NCBI RefSeq assembly: GCF_035946055.1
Contig: NZ_CP108364.1
Coordinates: 7,316,001-7,380,000, forward strand
Length of the DNA stretch: 64,000 bases
From: Streptomyces sp. NBC_01341
GTDB taxonomy: Bacteria > Actinomycetota > Actinomycetes > Streptomycetales > Streptomycetaceae
Direction: 5' to 3'
Made by a program: the position numbers and the translations under genes. Within the stretch, counting starts at the first letter, position 1, and each line of letters begins with the position of its first letter. The notes under the pieces were generated by a model. The model had not been told where the DNA came from. It ran no database searches and saw nothing but the letters and a program-made list of their open reading frames with translations. Shown here in pieces: positions 1 to 8,463 of the stretch.

Positions 1-130
1 AGCGGCCCTGTCGGGTCCGCGGCTGCTCCCCGTCCGTCATCCCCGGAGAAGACCGCCAACCGGAACAAGAAGGGCCGCCGGGGTGGCCGGCCCCTCGGGC
101 ACGACACCGACTGCGATCTCTCGGTTTCGT
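1..130 (+). pseudogene. IS5-family transposase remnant (C-terminal piece)
   Basis: A plus-strand frame through bases 50-115 reads ANRNKKGRRGGRPLGHDTD. This matches the basic GGRP segment that precedes the final catalytic Glu region in actinobacterial IS5-family transposases. Homology stops after about 25 residues and no downstream NVVER-type motif follows, so this is a decayed fragment that also runs off the window edge. Inference from motif only. Confidence 0.5.
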
Positions 131-601
131 GGCAGTGAACCACCTGCAGGAATACCGCCCTGTGGCAGTGGCATCGCCGCGATCTCTCACACCCATGACA
201 GCGCGCTCCCATTCGGAAACCGGCACCGACCTGCACCAACGCACAGAACCTCACCGCCTCTCACTCCGCTGTCACAGAACGGAGAGATCGCACCGTGGCG
301 AGTGGCCGCACCCGGCGCTGACCTGCCGTGGTGAGTAGCCGATCTCACGGGTGAGCGGTCCGTGCCCACCGGGGGGCACGGACCGCTCTGGTTGGTCCGT
401 GTGCGGAACCACTTCCAGGCTGCGCTCCCGGGGCAGCCTGGGCAACCGGCAGCGCTCTGACCTGCTGTGGTGAGTGCGGACAAACGTGCGCCATTTGGCG
501 GTCGGCAAAGTGGTTGTGACTGGTTGGTCGTGGGCAGTGTCGAACGTCTCTGCGGGGAACTGTCATGATCTCGACCATGGATGAGACCACCGAGGTTCTT
601 A
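131..601. other. Intergenic region without a supported gene
   Basis: No reading frame here has convincing coding character. The stretch holds a strong hairpin at 353-388 and three copies of a short motif of the form YGTGGYGAGTR (294-304, 327-337, 466-476). The same motif recurs upstream of the replication-relaxation gene near 20.65 kb. Confidence 0.5.
353..388. terminator. Perfect 15-bp hairpin
   Basis: Arms 353-367 and 374-388 are exactly complementary around a 6-nt loop (gagcggtccgtgccc / gggcacggaccgctc). There is no U tract, which is usual for Streptomyces terminators. No intact gene lies directly upstream on either strand, so it may terminate the lost transposase to the left. Confidence 0.55.
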
Positions 602-1641
602 CGAGCTGGTGCGTGATTGCGTTGGAGACGTGGGTGCCTGACCTGACCTGGGGCTTTGTGTCAGTCGGTGGTGTTGTGGTCGGAGACGAGGCCGGCGATG
701 GCCCGGTAGGTGGCGGGCAGGTTCTCCCGGCGGTGGGTCCAGTGGGTCAGTTGCTTCCAGCGTTTGTGGTCGGCGAGGGCGTGTTCGACGGTGATGCGCT
801 TTGAAGAGTGCCGGTGTCGGGCTCGTAGGCGGGCTTCGAGGACCTCGGGTGGGCTGACCTTGTTTCCCTTCCTGGGCGGGGTGACCGCTTGGCCGGGGTG
901 GTCGCGATGGAGTCCGAGGTAGCCGTGGTCCAGGAGGACTTCCACGTCGGGAAGTGCTGGAAACAGGTGCCGATGTCTTCATTGCGTGCGGCGGTCGCGT
1001 CATGCATCCGTTCTGGTCGCAGGGTGTCGGTCCAGAGTGTGCGGCCCTGATGGTCGGCGATGACGGTGGCCTTCATCGTGTTCTGCTTCTTCTTCCCCGA
1101 GACGAAGGAACGGCGTCCGCCGCGGCTGGCCGGGGGCCGGCGGACCTGGACTTCGGTGGCGTCCAGCCGCAGTGCGATGCCTTCAGCCTTGGCGTATGCG
1201 AACACATCCGCCAGGGTCCGCAGCCGCAGGCCGGGCCGGTCTGGGACCGCGCATCCCCGCTCGGCCAGCAGCCCTCGTGTCTCACCGATCGCACGGGTGA
1301 TCGTGGAGCGGTCGACGCCGAACAGCAGCCCCAACGCTGCATGCGGCAAATCATGCCGCAGATGAATCAGTGTGGCCACGACCCGGTCGACGAACACCAG
1401 CCGATGCCGGACACCCGCTCCTGCCCCACGCTTCCTGGCCCCGCCGCGAGCTTCGTAACGCCGGCCCTCGACCACGGCCTGCCAAGGATCGGCCAACTCC
1501 TCAACCAGGCAGGCCAGATGGCCCCGGGAGACCCCCGTGAACACCTGATGCGCGAGAACCGTCCGACTGACCATGATCGCCACAACCGGATCATGCCACC
1601 CACCAGCAAGAACACCTCACCCGCAATCACGCACCAGCTCG
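602..1641 (-). mobile_element. IS5-type insertion sequence with perfect 20-bp ends
   Basis: Terminal inverted repeats cgagctggtgcgtgattgcg at 602-621 and its exact complement at 1622-1641 enclose a single minus-strand transposase gene. The 1040-bp length suits an IS5-group element. I could not identify a target-site duplication with certainty. The identical ends suggest a recent insertion, although the transposase frame is broken. Confidence 0.8.
661..1583 (-). pseudogene. IS5-family transposase, single-base frameshift
   Basis: The first 210 residues run from an N-terminal HTH region (RLVFVDRVVATLIHLR, GVDRSTITRAI) through a DDE core (RLDATEVQVRRP, SGKKKQNT). The reading then fails near base 948, where minus-strand TTCCCGACGTGG lacks one G. 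Restoring it gives DVEVLLDHGYLGL and continues to IAGLVSDHNTTD, ending at 661. The rest, including the region carrying the final acidic residue (ITVEHA), therefore lies in another frame. The family is related to the transposases at 40.6 and 44.9 kb. It could be a programmed shift, but there is no slippery A-rich run at the site, so loss of a base is more likely. Confidence 0.75.
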
Positions 1642-1891
1642 CGAGAACCCAAGTGGCGCGGCACGGGCAGCTCGGTGTACCGGCCGGTTAACTATCAGCT
1701 CGCTGCCCGTCGCCACATCAGTGGTGCGTGAACCTATGGACATCTCACACCGTTTCATAAGTGACGCTGCGTCAGTGGCGTGACTTGTCCGCGCTCTTGC
1801 TTTCCCTGGGTGTGAGGGGGCGCGCACCACGTGCCGCCGACACGTCCGCTTCCCGTGGCGCGGCGAGCCTGTCCGAAATACTGGAGAAGAA

Positions 1892-3076
1892 GTGAAGAAG
1901 GACCAGCTGTTCACCGGACTGGGGCACCCGCCTAGAGATGCGGTGAGTGTTGATGCCTCGATGGTGTCGCCCCTTCGCTCCTACTTACTCGATAGTCTGC
2001 CGGTGGATCTGAGCGCTGTTGCTGCGGGTCGTATGACGTACCGTGAGCTTGCGGACAAGCAGGGGCAGCTTCTGTCCTCACTTGGGCCGCACGCTCTCCG
2101 CGTCGACGACCTCGCCGTGGCGCAGGTGATTCAGCTCGATCTCCTCTTTATGATCAACGGGTTCCTTCCCGGCGGCCCTGAAGTAGTTCCGCGCCACCTG
2201 TCGGATGCTGTAGCGGCCCAGTGCGCCCGATTTCCCTCTCTCGATCCCCACATGAGCTACGAGCTGCTCATCGATGTCAACGCGGGCGAATGGCACCGGA
2301 GCGGCGACATAAGGGTGTTCACCGAGGGAGAGCTCGGCCGGTTGGAGCGGGACTTCTACCTGGGGCACCATCTGGCTGAGCCCACCGTGCGGTCCGCCTT
2401 CGAGCTGCTGTGCACGCTTCTCCAGGAGGCGGACGGCGTGGATGCGGCCGAGACGCTGGGCGCGGTCCTGCGAAGCCTGGAGGAGTTCAGGCTGTACATG
2501 GCGCAATACGGCAAGCTCACCAGGGACGCGTTCAACTCGTTTCGCCAGTACCACATGGGGCACCCGGGCGGCCCCCGAGGCGCAAGCGGGGCCTTCATGC
2601 CCAGTGTTCAACTGCTGGAGCTGGTCCTCCTCGCGCCGACAACAGAGTATGAGGTCTACCTCGACCAGTCCATGGCCTACTTCCCGGACTGGTCCCGCCC
2701 TCTGATCGCGGAATGGCGGGAGGCGTCCAGTCAGGGAGACAACGTTGTCGACGCGGTTCTCGACGGAAGGCTGAAGCTTGACGACGCCGCCGCCGCTACG
2801 TTGCTGGATGTCATCGACAAGTTTGCGGACTTCCGCATGGTGCATCTCGGCGTCACCCGTAAGACGATCCCGGAGGCGTTCCCGCCCGGGAGTGTGGTCA
2901 CCAAGAAGGGAATCGCCCGACAGACCGGCGAAGCGGACATCCTCGACGACCACAATCCCGGCACGTCCGGCTTCAGTGTGCATAACGTGCTCGTCAACTC
3001 GGTGTACCGGCTGCTGGAGGCTCGCCGAAGCGTCGCAGCACGCGGACAGACGCCGACGGACGGAAGGACCAAGTGA
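1892..3076 (+). CDS. PrnB/IDO-superfamily heme-dependent enzyme (candidate)
   Basis: This 394-residue protein starts at GTG 1892 with GGAG at 1883-1886. It has no signal peptide or membrane segment. Residues about 220-240 contain GHPGGPRGASG followed by a helix rich in Leu, the small-residue loop seen in the indoleamine/tryptophan dioxygenase superfamily. Near the C-terminus FRMVHLGVTRK places a histidine at residue 318, close to the axial heme histidine of PrnB, whose length (about 360) is similar. PrnB itself rearranges 7-chlorotryptophan in pyrrolnitrin synthesis. That this protein acts on an indole or amino acid is inference. It overlaps the ATP-grasp gene by 4 bases (GTGA), so the two are probably translated together. 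No halogenase or other prn gene is nearby. An uncharacterised member of the DUF1864/PrnB family is the safest call. Confidence 0.6.
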   Translation: MKKDQLFTGLGHPPRDAVSVDASMVSPLRSYLLDSLPVDLSAVAAGRMTYRELADKQGQLLSSLGPHALRVDDLAVAQVIQLDLLFMINGFLPGGPEVVPRHLSDAVAAQCARFPSLDPHMSYELLIDVNAGEWHRSGDIRVFTEGELGRLERDFYLGHHLAEPTVRSAFELLCTLLQEADGVDAAETLGAVLRSLEEFRLYMAQYGKLTRDAFNSFRQYHMGHPGGPRGASGAFMPSVQLLELVLLAPTTEYEVYLDQSMAYFPDWSRPLIAEWREASSQGDNVVDAVLDGRLKLDDAAAATLLDVIDKFADFRMVHLGVTRKTIPEAFPPGSVVTKKGIARQTGEADILDDHNPGTSGFSVHNVLVNSVYRLLEARRSVAARGQTPTDGRTK

Positions 3077-4350
3077 CGATGTCAGCCTTCCAGGTGGCCG
3101 TTGTCGACCCCTTCGCGACCAGCTTCCGTTACACAGACACGTTCAGCGCGATCGGTGGCGAAGTCATTCAGGTCAGGAGCACAGTCGCGCTTCTGCCGGC
3201 GGTGTTGCCCGTTGACACCTCCAGATTCAGCCACACCCTCGTCAACGACGGAGACCTTGAGAAACTTGCCGAGCAGTTGGCGGTGCTGCAGCCGTGCGCT
3301 GTGCTGCCCGGCCGGGAATCCGGCGTGGAGCTGGCCGACGCGCTTTCCGAACGGCTCGGCCTGCCCGGTAACGGAACCGCGCTCAGCGCGGCTCGCCGCG
3401 ACAAGTACACGCAGATCGAGCGGATCAGATCGCTGGGAATCCCCGCGATGCGACAGATCCGTACCAACGACGAAGCGGAACTGCACGCCTGGCACGCCCT
3501 TGCCGGTGGCACGGTCGTAGTCAAGCCACTGCGAAGCGGGCGGGGCGAGGGAGTCCGCTTCTGTGATCGCCCTGAGGAGTCGGTCGCCGCTCTGCGGGCC
3601 GTCAGGGACCGCACGTCCGTCCTCGGGGAGAAGATCACCGAGGTCGTCGCCCAGGAGTATCTGGTGGGCGCGGAATACATCGTCAACACCGCCAGCTGCG
3701 ACGGTGTGCATCAAGTCACCGATGTGTGGAGCACGGATCGCATCAGCGCAAATGGCGTCAGGGACCTGGTCGTCGCGCAGATTCTCCTCGACTCGGACGA
3801 CCCCGTAGTGGGCGAGTTGGTGCCCTTCGCCCATCGAGTGCTTGACGCCCTGGGTATCCGTTATGGCGCGGCGCACGTGGAGATCAAGCTGACGCCCGAC
3901 GGCCCGCGACTGGTCGAGGCGGCCGCCCGTCCATCCGGGCTTCCCTACTTCGTCGCGGATGTCATAGGCGAGGGCCAGCTCGAATGGGCCGCCGATGCTT
4001 ACGTCAGGCCGGAGCGGTTCATGGCCCGTGCGGGATCGGCGTACCGGCGGCGAACCGCGTTCGCCTGGGCGGCACTCGCATCGCCGGTCGCTGGCCGTCT
4101 GACGCGCTACCGTGCGCTCGACGAGGTCAAAGCGCTGGACAGCTTCGATGACCTGAATCTCATCGTGAAGCCCGGCGATCCGATTGTTCCCACGACGTGG
4201 GATCTGGGGTACCCGGCAACCCTGACCCTGCGGCACTCTGTCGAGGCCGTCCTGAGGCGGGACCTGAACACACTGCGCTTCCTCGACGGCGCAGGCATGT
4301 ATGAGGTCGACACGGACGGGCATTCGGACCTGCCTACGGATGCCGTCTAG
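3073..4350 (+). CDS. ATP-grasp domain carboxylate ligase
   Basis: A 425-residue soluble protein beginning at GTG 3073, inside the stop of the upstream gene. ATG 3079 is an alternative, and GGAAGGA at 3062-3068 serves either. The layout is a pre-ATP-grasp N-lobe, then KYTQIERIRSLGIPA. The ATP-binding strand VVVKPLRSGRGEGV follows, carrying the base-contacting Lys. Next come VAQEYLVGAEY and the metal-binding strand HVEIKLTPDGPRLVEAAARPSG. The family joins a carboxylate to an amine through an acyl-phosphate. The tight coupling suggests that the product of the heme enzyme, or its amino acid partner, is the substrate. That is inference. A bidirectional terminator is not obvious before the convergent gene at 4401. 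Confidence 0.8.
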   Translation: MTMSAFQVAVVDPFATSFRYTDTFSAIGGEVIQVRSTVALLPAVLPVDTSRFSHTLVNDGDLEKLAEQLAVLQPCAVLPGRESGVELADALSERLGLPGNGTALSAARRDKYTQIERIRSLGIPAMRQIRTNDEAELHAWHALAGGTVVVKPLRSGRGEGVRFCDRPEESVAALRAVRDRTSVLGEKITEVVAQEYLVGAEYIVNTASCDGVHQVTDVWSTDRISANGVRDLVVAQILLDSDDPVVGELVPFAHRVLDALGIRYGAAHVEIKLTPDGPRLVEAAARPSGLPYFVADVIGEGQLEWAADAYVRPERFMARAGSAYRRRTAFAWAALASPVAGRLTRYRALDEVKALDSFDDLNLIVKPGDPIVPTTWDLGYPATLTLRHSVEAVLRRDLNTLRFLDGAGMYEVDTDGHSDLPTDAV

Positions 4351-4400
4351 ACCCGGACTTCGCAGGTCACCGTTTCAGTTGTGGTGACTGGGCCGACCGG

Positions 4401-4784
4401 CTACGGGGCTGCCTCGCGGAAGAGAGTCAGGAGGGCGTGCGCCTGCGGGGCGCCCGCGTAGAAGAACTGCGTGGCCAGTGCGGGTGAGACGGTGGTTCCA
4501 TGCATGCGGACTTCATGGCAGCTGAAGCAGAACGCCGCCTCGAACAGAGCCAGGTCGAGAGTGTCCGCGTACGCCCGGACGCTCCAGCCCGGCGAGAAGC
4601 CGCAGCGGTACTGCTCGCTGCCGGGCAGGCTCTCGATCAAGGCCAGGACGCCGGCTGCCTCGCTCCCGATCAAGTGAGCGCCCGCCCTGCCGGGATACGG
4701 GGCGCCCCGTTTTGTCGGGAGTTCGGAGATCCTTACGACCTCCAGCAACACAGTGGTGGCTACGGCTTCGGCGGGGAGCTGCAT
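4401..4784 (-). CDS. Conserved-looking hypothetical protein
   Basis: A 127-residue protein read from ATG 4784; a longer in-frame extension to 4937 is Pro/Arg-rich and looks non-coding. It contains LALFEAAFCFSCHEVRMHG and a C-terminal FFYAGAPQAHALLTLFREAAP, with no clear domain. The FCFSCHEV cysteines could bind metal but no partner motif is visible. It is convergent with the ATP-grasp gene, 50 bases apart. I do not recognise the family. Confidence 0.5.
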   Translation of the reverse strand: MQLPAEAVATTVLLEVVRISELPTKRGAPYPGRAGAHLIGSEAAGVLALIESLPGSEQYRCGFSPGWSVRAYADTLDLALFEAAFCFSCHEVRMHGTTVSPALATQFFYAGAPQAHALLTLFREAAP

Positions 4785-4957
4785 GTGCGTAGTCTGCCCG
4801 CGTCCGGTACCGGGGCCGTGTGCCTGCCTCTGTGACGGTGATGTCTGTGGCGCCGGCCGGTGCGGACGCGCCGGTCGCCGTACGCCGCCGCCGTCTGTGA
4901 CGGCAAACTGTGCTCGGCACAGGGCCGGCTCTCGCACTCACGGGGCAGCTGAAGCGC

Positions 4958-5254
4958 TCAGTCACAGGTTTGTGGCCAGCGGGTTTGTCCGATGTCGGTG
5001 TCGAGGAGATCGAGGAGATCGAGGAGGTGGAGTTGGACGCCACGGGTGATCTGGACGGCGGGTGGATCGGTGATGTGGCCGATCCGCAGGGTGAGTTCGC
5101 CGAGATGGTAGAAGATCATTCGGCCGGTGGGACGGACCCGGCGGTTGTCGGGGTAGAGCCCGGTTATGGTCTGTTCGGGGCCCAGGGCCCGTCTGACCTG
5201 CCGCTCGATGAGGCAGAACACCAGCAGGGCCAGGCAGATGACCTGGATCCTCGC
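4958..5254 (-). pseudogene. IS1634-type transposase C-terminal fragment
   Basis: From about 5254 the minus strand reads ARIQVICLALLVFCLIERQ and later RRVRPTGRMIFYHLG, ending in a Leu/Asp-rich tail. This resembles the C-terminal segment of IS4/IS1634-type transposases, which ends in a hydrophobic helix and an IERQ/REL motif. All catalytic residues are missing. The fragment abuts the cutA remnant in a different frame, so it marks an old insertion or deletion joint. Confidence 0.5.
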
Positions 5255-5408
5255 CCGTGCCGTACTCACCCAGGTGCCAGAAGACGCTGGTGACCGGCCC
5301 CACGATCTGCGCACCGGCTGCAAGGCGACGCTGGACAGCAGGGCCCGCGAGGTCCACTGCCTGCTGCTTCGTCTCGGTGGCGGTCGATACCTGCACGTAA
5401 TCAGTCAT
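5250..5408 (-). pseudogene. cutA: CutA-like divalent-cation tolerance protein, 5-prime fragment
   Basis: ATG 5408 opens MTDYVQVSTATETKQQAV and runs to VGPVTSVFWHLGEYGTGE at codon 53. This is the first half of the CutA1 fold, normally about 105-115 residues. The following EW-type strand and trimer core are missing, because sequence at 5250-5255 switches to the IS1634-like fragment. The recognition rests on the TATET and FWHLG pattern. It would not be functional. Confidence 0.55.
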
Positions 5409-5688
5409 AGTCGGAGCCTAACCAGCAGGGCGTTCGCCTCACCAGGGCTTCTTGGCCTCCTCTCGCGCCAGAGGAAAGCATTCCCGAACAGCGAAAGCTC
5501 GTCAGGCCGGACGAGCGGATGCCACTCAGTTCGGCGCCCGAGCCCTTCGGCCCTCGCTCATGAAATCCCCCTCCGCGACCGCAGGGTCATTCCCCGCGGC
5601 ATTGTCATCCTTGAACCGCCCTCCGGTGGCCAGTCCTCGTGAGCCGCAGCCGAAGAGCCGTCGCCCGTCCCTGACCACCCCGCTTGCG

Positions 5689-7202
5689 TCAGCTCACGTC
5701 TCGTGTTTGCCAGTTAGGCGGAAGCTTGGGCAGCCCGATGAGGGCATCAATGCCGAGGTGTTCCAGGAGCAGTGCCTTGAGATGGCGGCCGTCGATGAGT
5801 TCGACCCTTTTGCGTGGAGCGAAGTCCCAGCTGGCTCTGCCGAACCATGCGGTGGTGACCACGATGCCTTTCGACGCGCCCTTGTCGTTCACAACTCCCG
5901 CGACCGAGCGCACCGTCTCGGCGGACACGACGTTCTTGGTGCGTTTGGCCTGGATGATGCACAGCCCGCCGATGAGCGGCTCCTCGTTGACTGCGACCGC
6001 GTCGATGCCGTCGTCCCGGGATGCCTGAGTCACCCACGACTTCAGCCCGATTTTCTCGAACAGCCGCCGGATCAGGTGCTCGAAATCAATCGGGTCCATC
6101 GCGACCAGGTCGGGCCTGCTGTCGAGCCCGGCGACAACATCCCGCTCCGGGGCGATCTTGTACCGGGACAGATCGAAAGTGACGACAGGCCGTACCGGCA
6201 CAAGGTCATACGGGTGCTGGGAGACGATCGCGTTGAGATGATGCAGGCTGGCGACCGGATCGAGCTCGGGTTCGTCCAGGACCAGCTCCGCGAAGCTCTC
6301 TCGGCTGACCCGCACGCTGATCAGGCACGGCTCGATCGCCTTCCCAGTGGCCCCGTCCTTGGCACGCACCTTCCCGTTGAACGCGACCCGTCCACCAGCG
6401 TCGGCGGAGTCACAGCGAAAGCCTCATCGATGGCCCGCAGTGCGAGCCGCGGCACCAGATCCCGGTACAGAGTCCTGCACTCGGCCTCCTTCCGCGGCTG
6501 CGGAACCACCGCCGGGGGAGCGGACGCCCTGAACCAGTACTGCTTGACCGAAGGCACCACCGCTTGCCCCGGCAGCTCGACCTCTACCACCAGCTCCCTC
6601 GCTTCCGGGGCGAAAGCCACCCGCCGCGTCCCACCGAGCCCCTGCGCGTAGTCGACGGGGCCGGGCGCCTCCTCCACACCGACTGCGAACCCCTCAAGAT
6701 CACCCTGGCCGAAGGCACGCTCCGTTTCCAGCGGCAGCTGGTGCAGCCCAGCAGGACGTGAACGCAGAACCGAGGCAAGAACTCTCAGCCGCTCCTCCAC
6801 TTCGGCCGTCCGCGCAGCGGCTTCCCGCCGCATCCCCTCAACGGCCTGCTGCTTCGCACGCCGATCGGCTGTGGCCTGCTCGCGTGCCTCGGCACGCCGC
6901 TTCTGCTCCAGCTCCTTCGCCCGTGCCGCATCCCGCTTCTCAAGATCCCGCACGATCTGCTCAGCCCTGCGCGAGTCGGCACTCTGCTGTGCCTGCTTCT
7001 CCTTCTGGGCACGGGTCCACGCCTGTGCCGCCTCACGGTCCCTGCGGGCGTTCTCCCTGGCCCGCTCGGCCGCGTCACGCTCCGCCGCCCGGGCCTGGCG
7101 CGCTATCTCTGCCTCAGCCCGCTTGGCAGCGGCGGCCTTCGCCTTCTGGCGCTGCTGGTACACCTGCAGTACCTGTGCCGCCAACGACTTCCTGCGCGCC
7201 AT
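5689..7202 (-). pseudogene. Type IV restriction endonuclease (Mrr_cat), one-base frameshift
   Basis: The gene runs from ATG 7202. The first 130 residues are a long Ala/Arg/Glu coiled coil. A middle domain follows (LVVEVELPGQAVVPSVKQYW, CRTLYRDLVPRLALRAIDEAF). The C-terminal Mrr-type nuclease domain reads DFEHLIRRLFEKIG, then DDGIDAVA and IIQAKR, the D-QxK catalytic pattern, and ends VELIDGRHLKALL. A run of three Cs at 6387-6389 should be four: with one more base VDGVAFNGKVRAKDG becomes continuous, giving about 504 residues. As it stands the protein stops soon after TPPTLVDG, before the nuclease. Such enzymes cut modified foreign DNA. The alternative is a sequencing error in a G/C run. Confidence 0.7.
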
Positions 7203-7398
7203 TTACCGGCCCCCACTCCACGTCAAAGCACAAGAACTGCCCACACGGGAAGCCGTGTATTACCCGTATCAGCTCCACGGCCTGATTTGCGCGCACAGGA
7301 TGACTGCTTTCCCGCGCAGGGAGCCACCACCCCACCACCTTGGCCGCTCTGCTGTGGGCGGGTGCACGTGTGCCGGGCCAGGAACTCGGGGCTGGTGT

Positions 7399-7570
7399 TG
7401 ACGAAGACAACGGCGCAGGCGTGATGGCCACCGATCCATTCGAGCGGCGCTGGGCCATCCGGTGCAAACACTGCTGAGCGGCTCTTGCCGGGGCGGGGTC
7501 GGGAACCAGGACCTGCAGGGACCCAATGGGACCGGCCGCCCCATGCACAAGTGGGGATGCGGTCGTGCCA
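7399..7570 (+). pseudogene. Degenerate Mrr-like nuclease fragment
   Basis: Bases 7410-7470 encode NGAGVMATDPFERRWAIRCKH and a shifted frame continues VGNQDLQGPNGTGRP. Both match, in order, NGADVKATDPFGRRWVMQCK and VGTQDLQVLNGTGRP of the nuclease at 55.7 kb. A stop codon and frame changes separate the pieces. It is a dead relative of that gene. Confidence 0.6.
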
Positions 7571-7623
7571 GAACGCCCAGAAAGGTTATGCGACGTGCTG
7601 CCTCGTCCGGTTACCGTTCCGGC

Positions 7624-7767
7624 ATGACGACCACGCCCCGCCCGCGCTTCTCCGTTCGTGCCGGCCTTGTTGCGGCTCCTGAACATGACGGTCCCTTCGA
7701 GGACATGCCTGAGCACCTTACGAGGCCGCTGCAGGAGTGGGTGGAGTACGCGCTGGAATCTCAGTAG
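7624..7767 (+). CDS. Short ORF, probably a 5-prime gene fragment
   Basis: ATG 7624 opens a 47-residue frame with FSVRAGLVAAPEHDG and FEDMPEHLTRPLQEWV, which looks coding. It ends just inside the start of an IS-end-like sequence (7760). The frame was therefore probably cut by an insertion there. The family is unknown. Confidence 0.4.
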   Translation: MTTTPRPRFSVRAGLVAAPEHDGPFEDMPEHLTRPLQEWVEYALESQ

Positions 7768-7864
7768 CTGTATCTCAACCGGTCATGGAACGTGGAGGTC
7801 GAACAGGGTTCCTGGGGTGGTCTTCCGGCTGTAGGTGCATCAGGGCAGGGACTCTCGGTAGCTC
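7760..7864 (+). repeat. Solo left end of an IS5-family element
   Basis: This 105-bp stretch matches the left end of the nearby element at 8318-8430, with shared blocks such as ggtcgaacagg and ggtagctcggg in the same order. No transposase follows. It therefore looks like an IS end left behind by deletion. Confidence 0.55.
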
Positions 7865-7919
7865 GGGCCTCTTACGAACAAGCGGAAGCAGCCAGCCTGG
7901 ACACCTTCATACTCTGGGC

Positions 7920-8321
7920 ATGAGTAGATACGCCGAGGTCATCGTGTTGGCGCGGAGAGCGGAGGAGGTGATGGAGCCGCTGACGCGTCCCGACGAGGAC
8001 CGGGAGTGGCACCAGTGCTTCACCAGGGTCGACGACTACGTGTTCGCCGGATTGGGCGTGCGGTCCGAGGAGTGCTACGCCTGGGTGATCCAGTTCATCC
8101 GTCACAACTGGACCGGGCTGCTGGCCCACCTGGAATCGCTGCCCTGGCCCTACCCGTGGTCGGTACAGGTCATGATCCGCGATGAGGACGACGACTGCTT
8201 CGGGCTGTGGATGCTCTACGACGGCAAGCTGGTCGAGGTGCCGCTGCCCCATACTCGGCGGGATCCCTTCCGGGCCAGCCTCAGTGGCGTGCTCAGCCGC
8301 ACGGACGGGCCCCGAGACTGA
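7920..8321 (+). CDS. Hypothetical acidic protein
   Basis: A 133-residue soluble protein from ATG 7920. It is rich in Trp and acidic residues (CYAWVIQFIRHNW, PWPYPWSVQVMIRDEDDD). No domain is recognised. The composition and size resemble small immunity-type proteins, but no toxin gene is adjacent, so this stays a guess. It lies between two directly repeated IS5 left ends and may have moved with them. Confidence 0.5.
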   Translation: MSRYAEVIVLARRAEEVMEPLTRPDEDREWHQCFTRVDDYVFAGLGVRSEECYAWVIQFIRHNWTGLLAHLESLPWPYPWSVQVMIRDEDDDCFGLWMLYDGKLVEVPLPHTRRDPFRASLSGVLSRTDGPRD

Positions 8322-8463
8322 GAAGCCGCATCTCGACCGATCTTGGAACGTGCGGGTCGAACAGGTTTCCCGCGTGAATGATTTCCGGACGGCTGGTGCA
8401 TGAAGGCAGGGCCTCCTGGTAGCTCGGGGATGCGAATCCTTAACCGAGTACCCGGAGGCCCTG

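Noticed and set aside
3082..4323. A 413-codon minus-strand open frame opposite the ATP-grasp gene
   Set aside because: Antisense of the conserved ATP-grasp protein.
4990..5035. Repeating gaggagatc units that look like a microsatellite
   Set aside because: They encode the Leu-Asp repeats at the end of the IS1634 fragment; only about four units.
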